NCBI RefSeq assembly: GCF_021952865.1
Contig: NZ_CP040792.1
Location: 1,364,001 to 1,428,000, forward strand
Reading direction: 5' to 3'
Source of the DNA: Clavibacter californiensis
GTDB lineage: Bacteria > Actinomycetota > Actinomycetes > Actinomycetales > Microbacteriaceae
DNA length: 64,000 nucleotides
A program made the translations under genes and the position numbers. The notes under the pieces are model-generated. The model made no database searches and was not told the origin of the DNA. It saw nothing but the letters and a program-made list of their open reading frames with translations. Below, in pieces: positions 36,260 to 45,426 of the stretch (its first letter is position 1; every line of letters begins with the position of its first letter).

Positions 36260-37366
36260 ACGGCGGTGCTCTCCCCGCAGCCGGAGCAGGACCCGGGTCA
36301 GCCCGCGCGATGCCCCGTACCTCTCGCGGGCTCGCGCGCGCTCCTCCTCCTCGAGGATCCGCCGGGCCTCGTCGAGCTTCGCGACGCGCTCCTTCTCCAG
36401 CTCCTCGGGGCTGAGGCGGCGCGCGTCGATGCCGCGGTCGCGCATGCCGACGGCGATCCACGAGGCGCAGATCAGGATGACCTGGCAGATGAGGTTGAAC
36501 CAGATCAGCAGGCCGATGATCACCGCGAACGACGCGAGCAGCGGGTTCCGGGTGGCCCCCCCGAGGAGCGCCGTGCCGAGCACCTTGAGGACGCCCATGG
36601 CCACGCCGCCGAGGAGCGCGCCCTGCAGGAGCTGCGGCCGCGGGATCCTGACGCCCGAGAGGATCCGGTAGGCGCCCGCGAGCACGGCCGTGTCGAGCGC
36701 GAGCACGAGCGCGAGGCCCACGGTGCGACCGACGACGATCGCGAGCAGCGAGTCCTCGCCGACCTGCATCAGCCCGAACACGAAGCCGAGGAGCCCGGTG
36801 CTCACCACCGAGAGCGCGGCCGAGAGCACCATCGCGAGCGCGAAGACCAGGGCGAGCCCGAGGTCCTTGACCTTGAGCAGCAGGAAGAACGTGGTGGGCG
36901 GCGGCAGCTCGAAGATGCGGCGCACCGAGTCGCGCGTGGAGGCCAGCCAGCCGAGCGCGGTGACGAGGAGGCCGATGGAGCCGATGATCCCGGTCGCGCG
37001 CACGGCGTCGGAGGCGAGCAGCGCCTCGGGGTCCTTGATGGCCCCGTTCGGGCCGAAGAGCCCGGGGACCGCGCCCTGGATCAGCGTGAGCAGCGAGTCG
37101 AGGAGCGCAGGGTTGTCCGCGAGCACGGACCCCGCCACGGAGAAGCCGACCGCGAGCGCCGCGAACACCGCGAACACCGCCTGGTACGACATGCCGGCCG
37201 CGAGGATCGGTCCGCCCGCGGCCCCGTAGGCGAGGAGCACGCGCACGGGCTTGAGCTCCATCACGCGCGCGAACAGGGCGGGGATGCCGGTGGGCGCGGG
37301 CGGCCCCCCGGAGGCCGGGGTGGGAGCGGGGGATGCGGGGCGTCCGCGGCCGTCGGGGGCGGTCAT
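36257..37366 (-). CDS. YihY/BrkB-family inner-membrane protein
   Basis: 369 residues, six main helices starting at LLAYGAAGGPILAAGMSYQAVFAVFAAL, the family's hallmark first helix, and GLLIWFNLICQVILICASWIAVG near the end. The C-terminus is a charged coiled-coil-like tail (EELEKERVAKLDEARRILEE). The family was once called RNase BN in error; its function is unknown, with proposed roles in transport or serum resistance. ATG 37366 is preceded by TATCCT six bases upstream, suggesting leaderless expression. Confidence 0.87.
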
Positions 37367-37372
37367 CCCCCG

Positions 37373-37378
37373 AGGATA
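37373..37378 (-). promoter_or_regulatory. -10 element, leaderless BrkB gene
   Basis: TATCCT on the minus strand, six bases before the ATG at 37366. Confidence 0.5.
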
Positions 37379-37397
37379 CGGGCCGCCAGCCCCCTGA

Positions 37398-37403
37398 TAG
37401 CGT
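37398..37403 (+). promoter_or_regulatory. -10 element of the PTS enzyme I gene
   Basis: TAGCGT about 88 bases upstream of GTG 37492. Unlike the leaderless genes, this gene has a leader ending with a GAGGGAG ribosome-binding site. Confidence 0.4.
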
Positions 37404-37491
37404 GGACGGGCCGTTCCGGCACCCCGACCGGACAGCCACCCGCGCGGGCGCCGTCCGTCCGCGCGTCACGCACCCGAGCGAGGGAGTCCCT

Positions 37492-39147
37492 GTGCGCATC
37501 ACCGGCATCGGAGTAGGACACGGAGTGGCCACCGGGCCCGTGATGAGGATGCCCGACCCGCTTCCCGAGCCCGGCACGGAGCCCTTCACGGGCGACGCCG
37601 ACGCCGAGGTCGCGCGCGTCGCCGAGGCCCTCGCCGCGACAGCCGACGACCTGGCCGCGCGCGGCGCCCGCGCGGGCGGCGACGCGAAGGACGTGCTCGA
37701 CGCGCAGTCCCTCATGGCGCGCGACCCCGCGCTCCTCGACTCGGTCGGCCGCCTCGTCGGCCAGGGACGCTCGGGGGAGCGCGCCGTGTTCGAGTCGTTC
37801 GCGACCTTCCAGGAGCTCCTCACCGGGATGGGCGGCTACATGGCCGAGCGCGCGGCGGACCTCGCGGACGTCGCCCAGCGCGTCATCGCCCGCCTCCGCG
37901 GCGTGCCCGCGCCGGGCATCCCCACCGCCGACGCGCCCTTCGTCCTCGTCGCGCGGGACCTCGCGCCCGCCGACACCGCGCTGCTCGACCTCGACCGCGT
38001 GCTCGCCCTCGTCACCACCGACGGCGGCCCCACCAGCCACACCGCGATCCTCGCCCGCAGCCGCTCGATCCCCGCCATCGTCGGCGCGACGGGCGCCGCG
38101 GACCTCGCCGAGGGCGACGAGGTCGTCGTCGACGCGGCCGCCGGCATCGTGATCGTGCACCCCGATGACGCGGAGCGCGAGGACGCCGTCCGCCGGATCC
38201 GCGCCCGCGAGGAGGCGCTCGCCGCTCCCATCACCGACGGCGCGCTCGCCGACGGCACGCCCGTCCCGCTCCTCGCCAACCTCGGATCCCCCGACGAGGC
38301 CGCACGCGCGGTCGAGCTCGGCGCGGAGGGCGTCGGCCTCTTCCGCACCGAGTTCCTCTTCCTCGACGCCGCCGAGGCGCCGTCGGTCGCGGCGCAGACC
38401 GCGCAGTACACCGCGCTCCTCGAGGCGTTCCCGGGCCGCAAGGTCGTCGTCCGGGCGCTCGACGCCGGTGCCGACAAGCCGCTCGCCTTCCTCACCGACG
38501 CAGATGAGGAGAACCCGGCACTCGGCCTCCGCGGGCTCCGCGCGCTCCGGGCGAACGAGGGGATCCTCCGCGACCAGCTCACCGCCCTCGCCGCCGCGGA
38601 CGCCGCCACCGACGCCGACCTCTGGGTCATGGCGCCCATGGTCGCCGACGCGGAGGAGACCGCGTACTTCGTGGAGCTGGGGCGCGAGCTCGGCCTTGGC
38701 ACCGTGGGCGTCATGGCCGAGGTGCCGTCGCTCGCGCTCCTCGCCGACCAGGTCGTCGAGGTCGCCGACTTCGTGAGCGTCGGCACCAACGACCTCACGC
38801 AGTACACGATGGCGGCGGATCGCCTGCTCGGCTCGGTCGCCTCCTACCAGGACCCCTGGCACCCCGCGGTCCTCCGCCTCGTCCGGACGCTGGGCGACGC
38901 GGGCCAGGCGTCCGGCACGCCCGTGGGCATCTGCGGCGAGGCGGCGGCGGATCCGCTGCTCGCGGTGGTGCTCGTCGGCCTCGGTGCCACGAGCCTGTCC
39001 ATGACGCCCGCCGCGCTCGCCGACGTCCGCCTCGAGCTCGGCCGCCGCACCCTCGACGAGGCGCGCGCGGCCGCCGAAGCGGTCCTCACGGCGCGCACCG
39101 CCGCCGAGGCGCGTGCCGCGGCCGAGCGGATCCTCGCGGCCGGCTAG
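37492..39147 (+). CDS. ptsI: Phosphoenolpyruvate-protein phosphotransferase (PTS enzyme I)
   Basis: 551 residues. It takes phosphate from PEP and passes it to HPr at the head of the sugar phosphotransferase chain. His183 in TSHTAILARS is the phosphorylated residue. The PEP-binding barrel shows GLFRTEFLFLDA and the active Cys481 in GICGEAAADP. The GTG start follows GAGGGAG at a good distance. No HPr gene adjoins it in this window; a IIA/IIB pair lies about 18.5 kb downstream. A strong terminator follows. Confidence 0.95.
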   Translation: MRITGIGVGHGVATGPVMRMPDPLPEPGTEPFTGDADAEVARVAEALAATADDLAARGARAGGDAKDVLDAQSLMARDPALLDSVGRLVGQGRSGERAVFESFATFQELLTGMGGYMAERAADLADVAQRVIARLRGVPAPGIPTADAPFVLVARDLAPADTALLDLDRVLALVTTDGGPTSHTAILARSRSIPAIVGATGAADLAEGDEVVVDAAAGIVIVHPDDAEREDAVRRIRAREEALAAPITDGALADGTPVPLLANLGSPDEAARAVELGAEGVGLFRTEFLFLDAAEAPSVAAQTAQYTALLEAFPGRKVVVRALDAGADKPLAFLTDADEENPALGLRGLRALRANEGILRDQLTALAAADAATDADLWVMAPMVADAEETAYFVELGRELGLGTVGVMAEVPSLALLADQVVEVADFVSVGTNDLTQYTMAADRLLGSVASYQDPWHPAVLRLVRTLGDAGQASGTPVGICGEAAADPLLAVVLVGLGATSLSMTPAALADVRLELGRRTLDEARAAAEAVLTARTAAEARAAAERILAAG

Positions 39148-39165
39148 CCGCGCGCGGCACGGCGG

Positions 39166-39199
39166 AAGGCCCCGCAGCTCCGAGGAGCTGCGGGGCCTT
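39166..39199. terminator. Bidirectional terminator between ptsI and sdhB
   Basis: A perfect 15-base stem AAGGCCCCGCAGCTC (39166-39180) with its complement at 39185-39199, loop CGAG. It can serve both convergent genes. Confidence 0.9.
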
Positions 39200-39222
39200 C
39201 GTGGTCCGGGGGAGGGGAGGCG

Positions 39223-39984
39223 CTACGCCTTGCCGCGCATGATCGCCTGCTTGACCTCGGCGATCGCCTGCGTCACCTGGATGCCGCGCGGGCACGCCTC
39301 GGAGCAGTTGAAGGTCGTGCGGCAGCGCCACACGCCCTCCTTGTCGTTGAGGATGTCGAGGCGCACGTTCGACTCGTCGCGCGAGTCGAAGATGAAGCGG
39401 TGCGCGTTGACGATGGCGGCGGGGCCGAAGTACTGGCCGTCCGTCCAGAAGACGGGGCACGACGACGTGCACGCGGCGCAGAGGATGCACTTCGTGGTGT
39501 CGTCGAATCGGGCGCGCTCGGCGGCGGACTGGATCCGCTCCTTGCCCTTCTCCGGCTTCGTGTTCGAGATGAGGAAGGGCTGCACGTCGCGGAACGACTC
39601 GAAGAACGGCTCCATGTCGACGACGAGGTCCTTCTCCAGCGGCAGGCCCTTGATGGCCTCCACGTAGATGGGCTGGTCGATGTCGAGGTCCTTGATGAGC
39701 GTCTTGCAGGCCAGGCGGTTGCGGCCGTTGATGCGCATCGCGTCGGATCCGCACACGCCGTGCGCGCAGGAGCGGCGGAAGGTCAGCGACCCGTCCTGCT
39801 CCCACTTGATCTTGTGCAGCGCGTCGAGGATCCGGTCGGTCGGGTAGACCTCGACGTCGAAGTCCTCCCACCGGGGCTCGGCATCCTGGCCCGGCAGGTA
39901 GCGGCGGATGATGAGGGTCACCGTGAAGGTGGGGATGGCCGAGGCCTCTCCCGCGGGGGGTGCGTCCAGGGTTGCGGTGCTCAC
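39223..39984 (-). CDS. sdhB: Succinate dehydrogenase iron-sulfur subunit
   Basis: 253 residues. The [2Fe-2S] centre is at Cys73, Cys78, Asp81 and Cys93 (third ligand Asp, as in many SdhB). The CILCAACTSSCP and CSEACPRGI clusters hold the [4Fe-4S] and [3Fe-4S] centres. It passes electrons from SdhA to quinone in complex II. Fourth gene of sdhCDAB; an approximately 55-base gap separates it from sdhA. Confidence 0.97.
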   Translation of the reverse strand: MSTATLDAPPAGEASAIPTFTVTLIIRRYLPGQDAEPRWEDFDVEVYPTDRILDALHKIKWEQDGSLTFRRSCAHGVCGSDAMRINGRNRLACKTLIKDLDIDQPIYVEAIKGLPLEKDLVVDMEPFFESFRDVQPFLISNTKPEKGKERIQSAAERARFDDTTKCILCAACTSSCPVFWTDGQYFGPAAIVNAHRFIFDSRDESNVRLDILNDKEGVWRCRTTFNCSEACPRGIQVTQAIAEVKQAIMRGKA

Positions 39985-40039
39985 GATTCGAGTCCTTTTC
40001 CGATCGGTGCTGCGGTGACGGGCGGGTGCTGACCTGAGG

Positions 40040-41863
40040 TCAGTACTTCCGCTCCATCGGCTGGTAGTTCGTGATGACCACGGGCTTGGTGCTCAGCTTG
40101 ATGTGGTCGCCGGCGTCCGTGCTGTGGGCGTCGCCGGTGAGGTACGCCATGGTGTGCACCATGTAGTTCTCGTCGTCGCGCGTGGGGTAGTCCTCGCGGA
40201 AGTGGCCGCCGCGGCTCTCCTTGCGGTACATCGCCGAGTAGACGACGACCTCCGCGAGGTCGAGGAGGAAGCCGAGCTCGATGGCCTCGAGCAGATCCGT
40301 GTTGAAGCGCTGGCCCTTGTCCTGCACCTGGATGTTCGTGTACCGCTCGCGCAGGTCGGCGATCACCTTGGTGACCTCGATCAGCGTGTCCTCGGTGCGG
40401 AACACCTGGGCGTTGCGGTCCATCGACTCCTGCAGCTCGCGACGCAGCGTCGAGATCCGCTCGGTGCCGTCGGAGTTGCGCGCGCCCTCGACGAGGCCCT
40501 TCACGAAGTCGGCCGCGTCGGCGGGCAGCGGCGTGAAGTCGACCGTCTTCACGTACTCGGCCGCGTAGTTGCCGGCGCGCTTGCCGAAGACGTTGATGTC
40601 GAGGAGCGAGTTGGTGCCCAGGCGGTTGGACCCGTGCACCGAGACGCACGCGCACTCGCCGGCGGCGTAGAGGCCCGGCACCACGGTCGTGTTGTCGGAG
40701 AGGACCTCGGCCTTGATGTTGGTGGGGATGCCGCCCATCGCGTAGTGCGCGGTCGGCAGCACGGGCACGGGCTCGGTGTACGGCTCGACGCCGAGGTAGG
40801 TGCGCGCGAACTCGGTGATGTCCGGGAGCTTCGCGTCGATGACCGCGGGCTCGAGGTGCGTGATGTCGAGGTACACGTAGTCCTTGTTCGGACCGGCGCC
40901 CCGGCCCTCGCGGATCTCCGTGGCCATGCACCGCGCCACGATGTCGCGGGGCGCGAGGTCCTTGATGGTGGGGGCGTAGCGCTCCATGAAGCGTTCGCCC
41001 TCGCTGTTGCGGAGGATCGCGCCCTCGCCACGTGCCGCCTCCGACAGGAGGATGCCGAGGCCGGCCAGGCCGGTCGGGTGGAACTGGAAGAACTCCATGT
41101 CCTCCAGCGGCAGGCCCTTGCGCCAGATGATCCCGACGCCGTCGCCCGTGAGGGTGTGCGCGTTCGAGGTCGTCTTGTAGATCTTGCCGAAGCCGCCCGT
41201 CGCGAAGATCACGGCCTTCGACTGGAACACGTGGATCTCGCCGGTCGACAGCTCGAGGGCCACGACGCCCGCGGGCTGCTCCTTGCCGTCGACCTCGGCC
41301 ATGACGAGGTCGAGCACGTAGAACTCGTTGAAGAAGTTGATGCCGAACTTGACGCAGTTCTGGTAGAGCGTCTGCAGGATCATGTGGCCCGTGCGGTCGG
41401 CCGCGTAGCAGGAGCGGCGGACGGGGCTCTTGCCGTGGTCGGCCGTGTGGCCGCCGAAGCGGCGCTGGTCGATCTTGCCGTCGGGCGTGCGGTTGAAGGG
41501 GAGGCCCATGTTCTCGAGGTCGATGACCGCATCGATGGCCTCCTTGGCGAGGATCTCCGCCGCGTCCTGGTCGACGAGGTAGTCGCCGCCCTTGACGGTG
41601 TCGAAGGTGTGCCACTCCCAGCTGTCCTCCTCGACGTTGGCGAGGGCCGCGGCCATGCCGCCCTGCGCCGCGCCCGTGTGGGACCGCGTCGGGTAGAGCT
41701 TGGAGATGACGGCCGTGTTCGCCTGGGGTCCCGCCTCGATCGCCGCGCGCATGCCGGCGCCGCCCGCACCCACGATGACGATGTCGAACTGGTGGTAGTG
41801 GACGCCGTCCACGATGGTGCTCGCGGAGGGCTCGGAACCGGGGGTCGCGGTGTCAGTGGTCAC
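40040..41863 (-). CDS. sdhA: Succinate dehydrogenase flavoprotein subunit
   Basis: 607 residues. The FAD dinucleotide fold is [16 protein letters not shown] and the covalent flavin His lies in [12 protein letters not shown]. The active-site segments [10 protein letters not shown] and [13 protein letters not shown], and the Arg in the [10 protein letters not shown] region, are as in the family. Oxidises succinate to fumarate. GTG 41863 is chosen because AGAAAGAAG lies just upstream and the protein starts shortly before the FAD fold. Confidence 0.97.
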   Translation of the reverse strand: MTTDTATPGSEPSASTIVDGVHYHQFDIVIVGAGGAGMRAAIEAGPQANTAVISKLYPTRSHTGAAQGGMAAALANVEEDSWEWHTFDTVKGGDYLVDQDAAEILAKEAIDAVIDLENMGLPFNRTPDGKIDQRRFGGHTADHGKSPVRRSCYAADRTGHMILQTLYQNCVKFGINFFNEFYVLDLVMAEVDGKEQPAGVVALELSTGEIHVFQSKAVIFATGGFGKIYKTTSNAHTLTGDGVGIIWRKGLPLEDMEFFQFHPTGLAGLGILLSEAARGEGAILRNSEGERFMERYAPTIKDLAPRDIVARCMATEIREGRGAGPNKDYVYLDITHLEPAVIDAKLPDITEFARTYLGVEPYTEPVPVLPTAHYAMGGIPTNIKAEVLSDNTTVVPGLYAAGECACVSVHGSNRLGTNSLLDINVFGKRAGNYAAEYVKTVDFTPLPADAADFVKGLVEGARNSDGTERISTLRRELQESMDRNAQVFRTEDTLIEVTKVIADLRERYTNIQVQDKGQRFNTDLLEAIELGFLLDLAEVVVYSAMYRKESRGGHFREDYPTRDDENYMVHTMAYLTGDAHSTDAGDHIKLSTKPVVITNYQPMERKY

Positions 41864-41895
41864 GGGCTTCTTTCTCGAGGCGGGAGGGGGAGCGA

Positions 41896-42360
41896 CTAGA
41901 GGTCGCCGCAGAAGGACGGCAGCAGGTCGGCGGGCTGGCCGGCGGGGCACGGATCGAACGTGAAGACCACGAGCGTGCCGAGCACGAGCAGGACCACCGT
42001 GGACGTGACGAGCGCGCCCTTGAGGATCGTGCGGGTGCGCGGCGACGCGGCGTAGTCGTTCACGAGGGTGCGCATGCCGTTGGCGCCGTGGATGACCGCG
42101 AGCCAGAGCAGCGCGATGTCCCACACCTTCCAGAACGGGTCGGACAGCTTGCCGCCGACGAACGCGAAGTCGATGGCCTTGATGCCCTCGCCCTGGATGA
42201 GGTTGACGTAGAGGTGGCCGAAGATGAGCACGACGAGCACGACGCCCGAGGCGCGCATGTACATCCAGCCCCACTTCTCCCAGTTCACGCCGCCCTGCTT
42301 GCGGGGCTGGCGCGGCTGGCGGGGGCGCTCGACGCTGACCTGCTGTGCGATGTCGCTCAT
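41896..42360 (-). CDS. sdhD: Succinate dehydrogenase membrane anchor subunit
   Basis: 154 residues with three helices: [16 protein letters not shown] carrying a His that may ligate heme, [22 protein letters not shown], and [19 protein letters not shown]. An N-terminal Arg/Gln/Pro-rich tail ([13 protein letters not shown]) precedes the first helix. An alternative start at 42372 would add four residues and overlap sdhC. It anchors complex II with SdhC. Confidence 0.88.
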   Translation of the reverse strand: MSDIAQQVSVERPRQPRQPRKQGGVNWEKWGWMYMRASGVVLVVLIFGHLYVNLIQGEGIKAIDFAFVGGKLSDPFWKVWDIALLWLAVIHGANGMRTLVNDYAASPRTRTILKGALVTSTVVLLVLGTLVVFTFDPCPAGQPADLLPSFCGDL

Positions 42361-42362
42361 GA

Positions 42363-42797
42363 TCAGATCCATCCCGCTTCGCTGAAGACGTTGAGGAGGT
42401 GGCGCGGCACGAAGCCCGCCATGAGCACGACCCAGAGGCCGATCACCACGTAGAACATCAGGCGCTGGTGCTTGGCGCCGAAGCGCCAGAAGTCGATGAG
42501 GATGATCCGCAGCCCGTTGAGCGCGTGGAACCCGATGGCGCCGACGAGGGCGACCTCGCCGATGCCCATGATCGGGTTCTTGTAGGTGCCGATGACCGCG
42601 TTGTACGCCTCGGGGCTCACCCGGATGAGGCTCGTGTCGAGCACGTGCACGAGGAGGAAGAAGAAGATGGACACGCCGGTGACGCGGTGCAGCACCCATG
42701 ACCACATGCCCTCGCGGCCCCGGTACAGCGTCCCCGCGGGGACCTTCGGTGCGCGCGAGGTATGCGGTTCGCGGGTTCCTGCCGTCTTGATGGACAC
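42363..42797 (-). CDS. sdhC: Succinate dehydrogenase cytochrome b556 subunit
   Basis: 144 residues, three helices. [20 protein letters not shown] is the family signature with a heme-ligating His, followed by [20 protein letters not shown] and [19 protein letters not shown]. First gene of sdhCDAB. A TAGACT -10-like element on this strand lies at 42869-42874, giving a leader of roughly 65 bases. Confidence 0.92.
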   Translation of the reverse strand: MSIKTAGTREPHTSRAPKVPAGTLYRGREGMWSWVLHRVTGVSIFFFLLVHVLDTSLIRVSPEAYNAVIGTYKNPIMGIGEVALVGAIGFHALNGLRIILIDFWRFGAKHQRLMFYVVIGLWVVLMAGFVPRHLLNVFSEAGWI

Positions 42798-42868
42798 GGA
42801 ACGACCCTCCCTGATGCTGGTGCCCCGTGGGCGGAGCGCCTTCGCGCCGACATTGCGCGTCGCCGTCG

Positions 42869-42874
42869 AGTCTA
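42869..42874 (-). promoter_or_regulatory. -10 element of the sdhCDAB operon
   Basis: TAGACT on the minus strand, about 70 bases before the sdhC ATG. The -35 is not clear. Confidence 0.4.
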
Positions 42875-42937
42875 CGGGCGGGTCCGGGCGGTCACCCGTT
42901 AGGGCACCCTAAGTGTGAGGGCTCGTCCGCGACCGCG

Positions 42938-44113
42938 TCAGGCGAGGAGCGGGACGGGGCCGGCGCCCGCGACGTCCGCCGCCTGGAACGCCGAGCCGCG
43001 GGCCGAGACGGCGCGGCCGTAGTGCCCGATGAGCTCGTCGCCGATCGTGGCCCAGGACCGGCCGAGCACGGCGCGGCGGCCCGCCTCGCCCATCCGCAGC
43101 CGCATCGGCTCGCTGGCCACCAGCTCGTCCACCAGGCGTCGCAGGTGCGCGTCCCGAGGTGACGCGGGATCGAAGAGGAAGCCGTCCGTGCCGTGGTCGA
43201 CGAGGTCGATCGGGCCACCCGCGTGCGGGGCGACCACGGGGAGGCCGGATGCGTGCGCCTCCTGCACGGTCTGGCCGAACGTCTCCTCGGTGCCGGTGTG
43301 CACGAACACGTCCATGGCGGCGTACGCGGCGGCGAGCTCGCGGCCGCCCACGCGGCCGAGCCACGTGACGGGCATGCCCGCGAGCGCGCGACGGGCGGAC
43401 GCCTGGCTCGGGCCGTCGCCCGCGATGAGGAAGCGCACGCCGCGGATCCCGCGGAGTGCCTGGAGCCGCTCGAGCTGCTTCTCGGGGGCGATGCGCCCCA
43501 CGTAGCCGACGATCGTCTCGCCGCCCGGCGCGACGCGGTGCCGGAGCGCGACCGCGTCCTCCATGGCGCGGTTGCGGGGGTGGTAGCGGTCGAGGTCGAC
43601 GCCGCGGCCCCAGCGGGCGACGCGCTCGACGCCCGCCGCCGCGAGGTCGGCGGCAGCGGCGCTCGAGGGCGCGAGGGTCAGGTCCGCGCCCTGGTGGATC
43701 CACCGCACGAGCCGCCACACGTACGGCGCGGTGGCCGCCAGCCGGTTCCGGCGCGCGTAGCCCGCGACGTCGGTCTGGAAGATGGCGACGGACGGGGTGT
43801 CGATGCGCGTCGCGGCCGCGATGGCCTGCGCGCCCAGGAAGAGGGGCGACGCGGCGTGCAGCACGTCCGGCGCGAAGTCGGTCAGGAGGCGCAGCACCTG
43901 GGGGCTGGGGATGCCGACCGGGAACTGCCGGTAGGCGATGGCGGGCACGCCGTGGACGGGGAAGCCCGCGAACTCGGACGGGGCGCCGGCGTCCGGGGCG
44001 ATCACGATGGCCTGGTGCCCGCGGTCCCTGAGGTGCTCGAGCACCCGGCAGACGCTCGTGGTGACGCCGTTGACGGTGGGGAGGAAGCTCTCGCTGACGA
44101 CGGCTACGCGCAT
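42938..44113 (-). CDS. Glycosyltransferase family 4, probable GDP-mannose-dependent alpha-mannosyltransferase
   Basis: 391 residues, GT-B fold. The N-terminus MRVAVVSESFLPTVNGV matches the MgtA/PimB-type mannosyltransferases. The C-terminal donor site has GYVGRIAPEKQLERL and the E-x7-E-type motif EETFGQTVQEAHASGLPVV. It is divergent from manC, whose product GDP-mannose is the likely donor. Probable role: mannosylation of a glycolipid or lipoglycan (inference). TAGCGT seven bases before the ATG suggests a leaderless transcript. Confidence 0.82.
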   Translation of the reverse strand: MRVAVVSESFLPTVNGVTTSVCRVLEHLRDRGHQAIVIAPDAGAPSEFAGFPVHGVPAIAYRQFPVGIPSPQVLRLLTDFAPDVLHAASPLFLGAQAIAAATRIDTPSVAIFQTDVAGYARRNRLAATAPYVWRLVRWIHQGADLTLAPSSAAAADLAAAGVERVARWGRGVDLDRYHPRNRAMEDAVALRHRVAPGGETIVGYVGRIAPEKQLERLQALRGIRGVRFLIAGDGPSQASARRALAGMPVTWLGRVGGRELAAAYAAMDVFVHTGTEETFGQTVQEAHASGLPVVAPHAGGPIDLVDHGTDGFLFDPASPRDAHLRRLVDELVASEPMRLRMGEAGRRAVLGRSWATIGDELIGHYGRAVSARGSAFQAADVAGAGPVPLLA

Positions 44114-44120
44114 GCCTCCG

Positions 44121-44126
44121 ACGCTA
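44121..44126 (-). promoter_or_regulatory. -10 element, leaderless mannosyltransferase
   Basis: TAGCGT on the minus strand, seven bases before the ATG at 44113. Confidence 0.5.
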
Positions 44127-44218
44127 GGCACCGGTGCCGACCGTGCCGCCGTCCCGTCGTGAACGCCCCGTTGCCGTCGCGTGAACTCGACGCATCCGGC
44201 TGTCTCCCAGGGTGCCGA

Positions 44219-44224
44219 TAGTGT
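44219..44224 (+). promoter_or_regulatory. -10 element, leaderless manC
   Basis: TAGTGT followed by six bases and the ATG at 44231. It is divergent from the mannosyltransferase promoter, with 93 bases between the two -10 elements. Confidence 0.55.
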
Positions 44225-44230
44225 GGATGC

Positions 44231-45352
44231 ATGACCGAGCAGACGAGCGCGATCTCCCGTTTCTACAGCGTGATCCCGGCAGGCGGCGTGGGCTCCCGCC
44301 TCTGGCCGCTGTCCCGCGCGGACGCCCCGAAGTTCCTCCACGACCTCACGGGCTCCGGCCGCACGCTGCTGCGCGACACGTGGGAGCGGCTCGCGCCGCT
44401 TTCCGGCGAGGACCGGATCATGGTCGTCACCGGCCGCGCCCACCGCGCCGCCGTCGAGGCCCAGCTCCCCGAGCTCACCGACCCGAACGTGGTCCTCGAG
44501 AGCGAGGGGCGCGACAGCACCGCCGCGATCACGCTCGCCGCGGCGATCCTCCAGCGCCGCGAGCCGGGCGTCATCATCGGCTCGTTCGCGGCCGATCACG
44601 TCATCGCCGACCCGGACCGCTTCCGCGACACCGTCCGCGAGGCCGTCATCGCCGCCGACGCGGGCTACATCACGACCATCGGCATCACGCCCACGGAGCC
44701 CGCTACCGGGTTCGGCTACATCCACACCGGCAAGGCGCTCAGCATCCCGGACGCCCCGCACGCCCTCGAGGTCGCGTCGTTCGTGGAGAAGCCGAGCATC
44801 GGCGTCGCCCGCGGCTACGTGAAGGGCGGCACGCACCTCTGGAACGCGGGCATGTTCATCGCGCGCGCCGACCGCCTGCTCGAGGAGCTCGGCCGCACCG
44901 AGCCCGAGCTGCTGAAGGGCGTGCTCGAGCTCGCCGAGGCGTGGGACACCGCCGACCGCGGCCTCGTCGTCGACCGCGTGTGGCCGAACCTGAAGAAGAT
45001 CGCCATCGACTACGCGGTCGCCGAGCCCGCCGCGGCCCGGGGCGCGCTCGCCGTGATCCCCGGCCGCTTCACCTGGGACGACGTGGGGGACTTCGCCTCC
45101 GTGGCCAAGATGCACTCGAGCGGTCGCAAGTCCGACCTCGTGATCCTCGGCGAGGACGCGCGCGTCCTGTCCGACGCGTCGAGCGGCATCGTGGTGGCCA
45201 ACAGCAAGCGCGTGATCAGCCTCATCGGCGTGCGCGACATCGTCGTGGTCGACACCCCCGACGCCCTGCTCGTGACCACCAAGGAGAACGCGCAGCGCGT
45301 CAAGAGCGTGGTGGACGCGCTCAAGCTCAGCGGCGGGACGGACGTCCTGTAA
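44231..45352 (+). CDS. manC: Mannose-1-phosphate guanylyltransferase
   Basis: 373 residues. Makes GDP-mannose from GTP and mannose 1-phosphate. The nucleotidyltransferase signature GGVGSRLWPLSRADAPKFL, IGSFAADHVIAD and FVEKPSIGVARGYVKGG are visible. The length indicates the monofunctional type without an isomerase domain. Divergent from the mannosyltransferase, which it probably supplies. A two-part hairpin follows the TAA stop. Confidence 0.93.
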   Translation: MTEQTSAISRFYSVIPAGGVGSRLWPLSRADAPKFLHDLTGSGRTLLRDTWERLAPLSGEDRIMVVTGRAHRAAVEAQLPELTDPNVVLESEGRDSTAAITLAAAILQRREPGVIIGSFAADHVIADPDRFRDTVREAVIAADAGYITTIGITPTEPATGFGYIHTGKALSIPDAPHALEVASFVEKPSIGVARGYVKGGTHLWNAGMFIARADRLLEELGRTEPELLKGVLELAEAWDTADRGLVVDRVWPNLKKIAIDYAVAEPAAARGALAVIPGRFTWDDVGDFASVAKMHSSGRKSDLVILGEDARVLSDASSGIVVANSKRVISLIGVRDIVVVDTPDALLVTTKENAQRVKSVVDALKLSGGTDVL

Positions 45353-45355
45353 CGA

Positions 45356-45409
45356 AGGGGTAACGAACCCCTCTGGCGCTCTCCTCGGCCGGAAGGGGCC
45401 GGGAGCGCC
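45356..45409 (+). terminator. Terminator hairpins after manC
   Basis: AGGGGT/ACCCCT (45356-45372) is followed by GGCGCTC...GAGCGCC (45375-45409), which encloses CGGCC/GGCCG. Together they make a strong stop just before the next promoter. Confidence 0.7.
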
Positions 45410-45414
45410 GCCGT

Positions 45415-45420
45415 TAGATT
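45415..45420 (+). promoter_or_regulatory. -10 element, leaderless BMP lipoprotein gene
   Basis: TAGATT followed by six bases and the ATG at 45427. Confidence 0.58.
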
Positions 45421-45426
45421 CCGGGG

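Noticed and set aside
43193-44221. Plus-strand frame opposite the mannosyltransferase
   Set aside because: Antisense shadow; no known motif, while the minus strand carries complete GT-B signatures.
45361-45409. Riboswitch (purine) before the BMP operon
   Set aside because: The hairpins overlap the end of manC and precede the -10; the mRNA seems leaderless, so there is no room for an aptamer.
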